Source: Blautia luti
Lineage (GTDB): Bacteria > Bacillota > Clostridia > Lachnospirales > Lachnospiraceae
Assembly (NCBI RefSeq): GCF_033096465.1
Contig: NZ_AP028156.1
Span: forward strand, 2,498,501-2,562,500
Direction: 5' to 3'
Length of the DNA: 64,000 nucleotides
Shown: positions 63,100-64,000 of the stretch, piece after piece
Layout: each line of letters starts with the position of its first letter
How positions within the stretch are numbered: the stretch's first letter is position 1
The notes under the pieces: generated by a model
Told to the model about the DNA's origin: nothing
The model's database searches: none
Seen by the model: the letters and a program-made list of their open reading frames with translations, nothing else
Position numbers and translations under genes: made by a program

Positions 63100-63132
63100 T
63101 ATAAGTTTTATAAATTTTCCTTATAACTGTCA

Positions 63133-63195
63133 AAAAACCTTGCTGACTACAGAAGTATTACTGTTAAAGTATTTATCTGTACAGCAAGGTTTTTA
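63133..63195. terminator. Bidirectional terminator after fliB
   Basis: AAAAACCTTGCTG pairs with CAGCAAGGTTTTT across a loop of about 36 bases. A and T tails exist on both sides, and it separates convergent genes. Confidence 0.85.
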
Positions 63196-63204
63196 TGTTT
63201 TACA

Positions 63205-63768
63205 CTATTTGTCCATATCTGCTTTCTTTCTGGAATCTTCTCTGACCATATCACGCAGGCTCTTCATGTATTCACTAAAGCTGCATTCTTCCGTCCCATA
63301 AGTCATTTGCAGATCATATTCCAGTGGAATCCAGGTGGAGAGATCTGCTTCGTTATGCTGGATCAGTGCCTCTAATTTATCCAGTGCTTTATAAATCTTT
63401 GCTTCCAGAGTTTCCAGTGCTTCCATTTCAGCAAATAAGTCTTTCAGGTCTGTTCTGTATGGTTCCGGCAAAGTATCCAGCAGTTCCTCCATCACATGAT
63501 TCTCATTGTCTGAATCTGCGGATGTTTTCTCAAACGCAGGAATGTCTCCTGTAATCGCCTCCCCCATATCATGGAACATACACATTTTAATCACTTTGTC
63601 TATGTCTGCCTCCGGGAACTCATCCTGCATGAAATAAGCCATCACAGTAAGACGCCAGCTGTGCTCTGCCACACTTTCATGCCGTCCCGAGGAGGTATAG
63701 GAATGTCTGGTATTACACTTTAATCTCTCTGCTACTTTTAAAAAATCCAGAAATGCTCTGCTATCCAT
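63205..63768 (-). CDS. HD-domain 5'-deoxynucleotidase-like hydrolase (YfbR type)
   Basis: A 187-residue intact HD-domain protein. Metal residues are visible in SVAEHSWRL (His), CMFHDMGEAITGD (HD) and KALDKLEALIQHNEADLS (Asp). Family members dephosphorylate dNMPs. It follows the probable phosphopentomutase end in the same direction, which fits deoxynucleotide salvage. A broken copy is at 9068-9461. The ATG at 63768 follows CAGGAGAAAG. Confidence 0.88.
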   Translation of the reverse strand: MDSRAFLDFLKVAERLKCNTRHSYTSSGRHESVAEHSWRLTVMAYFMQDEFPEADIDKVIKMCMFHDMGEAITGDIPAFEKTSADSDNENHVMEELLDTLPEPYRTDLKDLFAEMEALETLEAKIYKALDKLEALIQHNEADLSTWIPLEYDLQMTYGTEECSFSEYMKSLRDMVREDSRKKADMDK

Positions 63769-63807
63769 ATGTATCTTTCTCCTGTTTATAATGCATCAGT
63801 ATTGTAT

Positions 63808-63845
63808 AAATCAGGCGGAAACTCAAATCAGTTTACCGCCTGATA
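63808..63845 (-). terminator. Intrinsic terminator between two leftward genes
   Basis: ATCAGGCGG (about 63810-63818) pairs with CCGCCTGAT, and GTAAAC with GTTT. On the minus strand the tail is TTTATACAAT, so it ends the partial gene at the right edge. Confidence 0.7.
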
Positions 63846-63868
63846 TCATAACTATTTTCTGATTCAGT

Positions 63869-64000
63869 TCAAACTAATTTATCCAAAATGGAATGCCCAA
63901 TGGTTCCTTCCGGCATTTTTACCTGGAAATTGTCTGCAACGGTTGCTCCAATGATTGCAAATGTGTTTTCATCTTCCAACCTGCCACCCTGTTTCATCCT
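63869..64000 (-). CDS. deoB: 3' end of a probable phosphopentomutase (partial)
   Basis: The minus-strand frame is open from the right edge to a TGA at 63869-63871 and gives 43 residues, including DENTFAIIGATVADNFQVKM and PEGTIGHSILDKL. These resemble the C-terminal end of DeoB (F-A-x-I-G-x-T-I-A-x-N-F; G-T-x-G-x-S-x-L). DeoB converts deoxyribose 1- and 5-phosphate. The assignment is by memory of the family end and is moderate only. Confidence 0.55.
   Translation of the reverse strand, partial: RMKQGGRLEDENTFAIIGATVADNFQVKMPEGTIGHSILDKLV

Noticed and set aside
1-64000. CRISPR arrays, tRNA and rRNA genes
   Set aside because: No regularly spaced repeats, tRNA T-loops with CCA-like ends or rRNA blocks were noticed on either strand.

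Overview
The window looks like a chromosomal segment of a low-GC, anaerobic Firmicute of the Lachnospiraceae (Blautia, Dorea or Ruminococcus-like). This rests on the protein repertoire: two MATE exporters, an AAA-ATPase-like/PD-(D/E)XK protein, clostridial-type riboswitches, ATP-dependent PEP carboxykinase, a selenium-type LysR/cysteine desulfurase pair and an orphan FliB. AGGAGG-type ribosome sites and short intergenic hairpin repeats agree. No tRNA, rRNA or CRISPR array was seen.

Layout. 0-9 kb: a YfcC-type transporter plus isoaspartyl dipeptidase operon; a substrate-binding protein/permease/ATPase ABC operon ending in a zinc alcohol dehydrogenase; a divergent orphan EutJ; a gamma-carbonic-anhydrase-like protein. 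9-24 kb: a broken HD hydrolase copy, a MATE pump, and a P-type cation ATPase preceded by a yybP-ykoY (Mn2+) riboswitch. Then come a YjbR-MGMT fusion with a newly noticed 58-residue partner and a transglutaminase-like protein, a second MATE pump, a lysophospholipase-like hydrolase, an MFS transporter, an inositol-monophosphatase-like enzyme, an AAA-ATPase/nuclease-like protein, an SDR and a PAS protein. 24.7-31.6 kb: a nest of insertion sequences, in which an IS1634-like element sits inside tnpA of an IS66 element and an IS4-type element lies next to it; the IS66 end cuts off a host gene. 31.6-41.5 kb: an AT-rich island that looks like anti-phage defence. It holds a PHP-SMC ATPase operon with a DUF6602 gene carrying a stop codon, an HNH-like protein beside an Abi/DRT-type reverse transcriptase, and a PLD-helicase overlapping a methyltransferase. 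41.7-64 kb: housekeeping genes, including pckA, the riboflavin operon under an FMN riboswitch, a Lon-like AAA protein without a protease domain, trpS, a PBP-like GGDEF protein, the cysteine desulfurase/LysR pair, a DUF1445 protein, FliB, the intact HD hydrolase and the 3' end of a probable phosphopentomutase.

How they fit together. Several units have readable control: Mn2+ excess probably switches on the P-type ATPase, FMN switches off ribD-ribE-ribBA-ribH, and pckA and trpS have clear sigma-A promoters. The strongest structural result is the nested insertion: removing the inner element and one 5-bp duplication restores a 138-codon TnpA frame. The most promising candidate for new biology is the reverse transcriptase/HNH pair with the neighbouring PHP-ATPase operon; their defence role is inferred from protein families and context.
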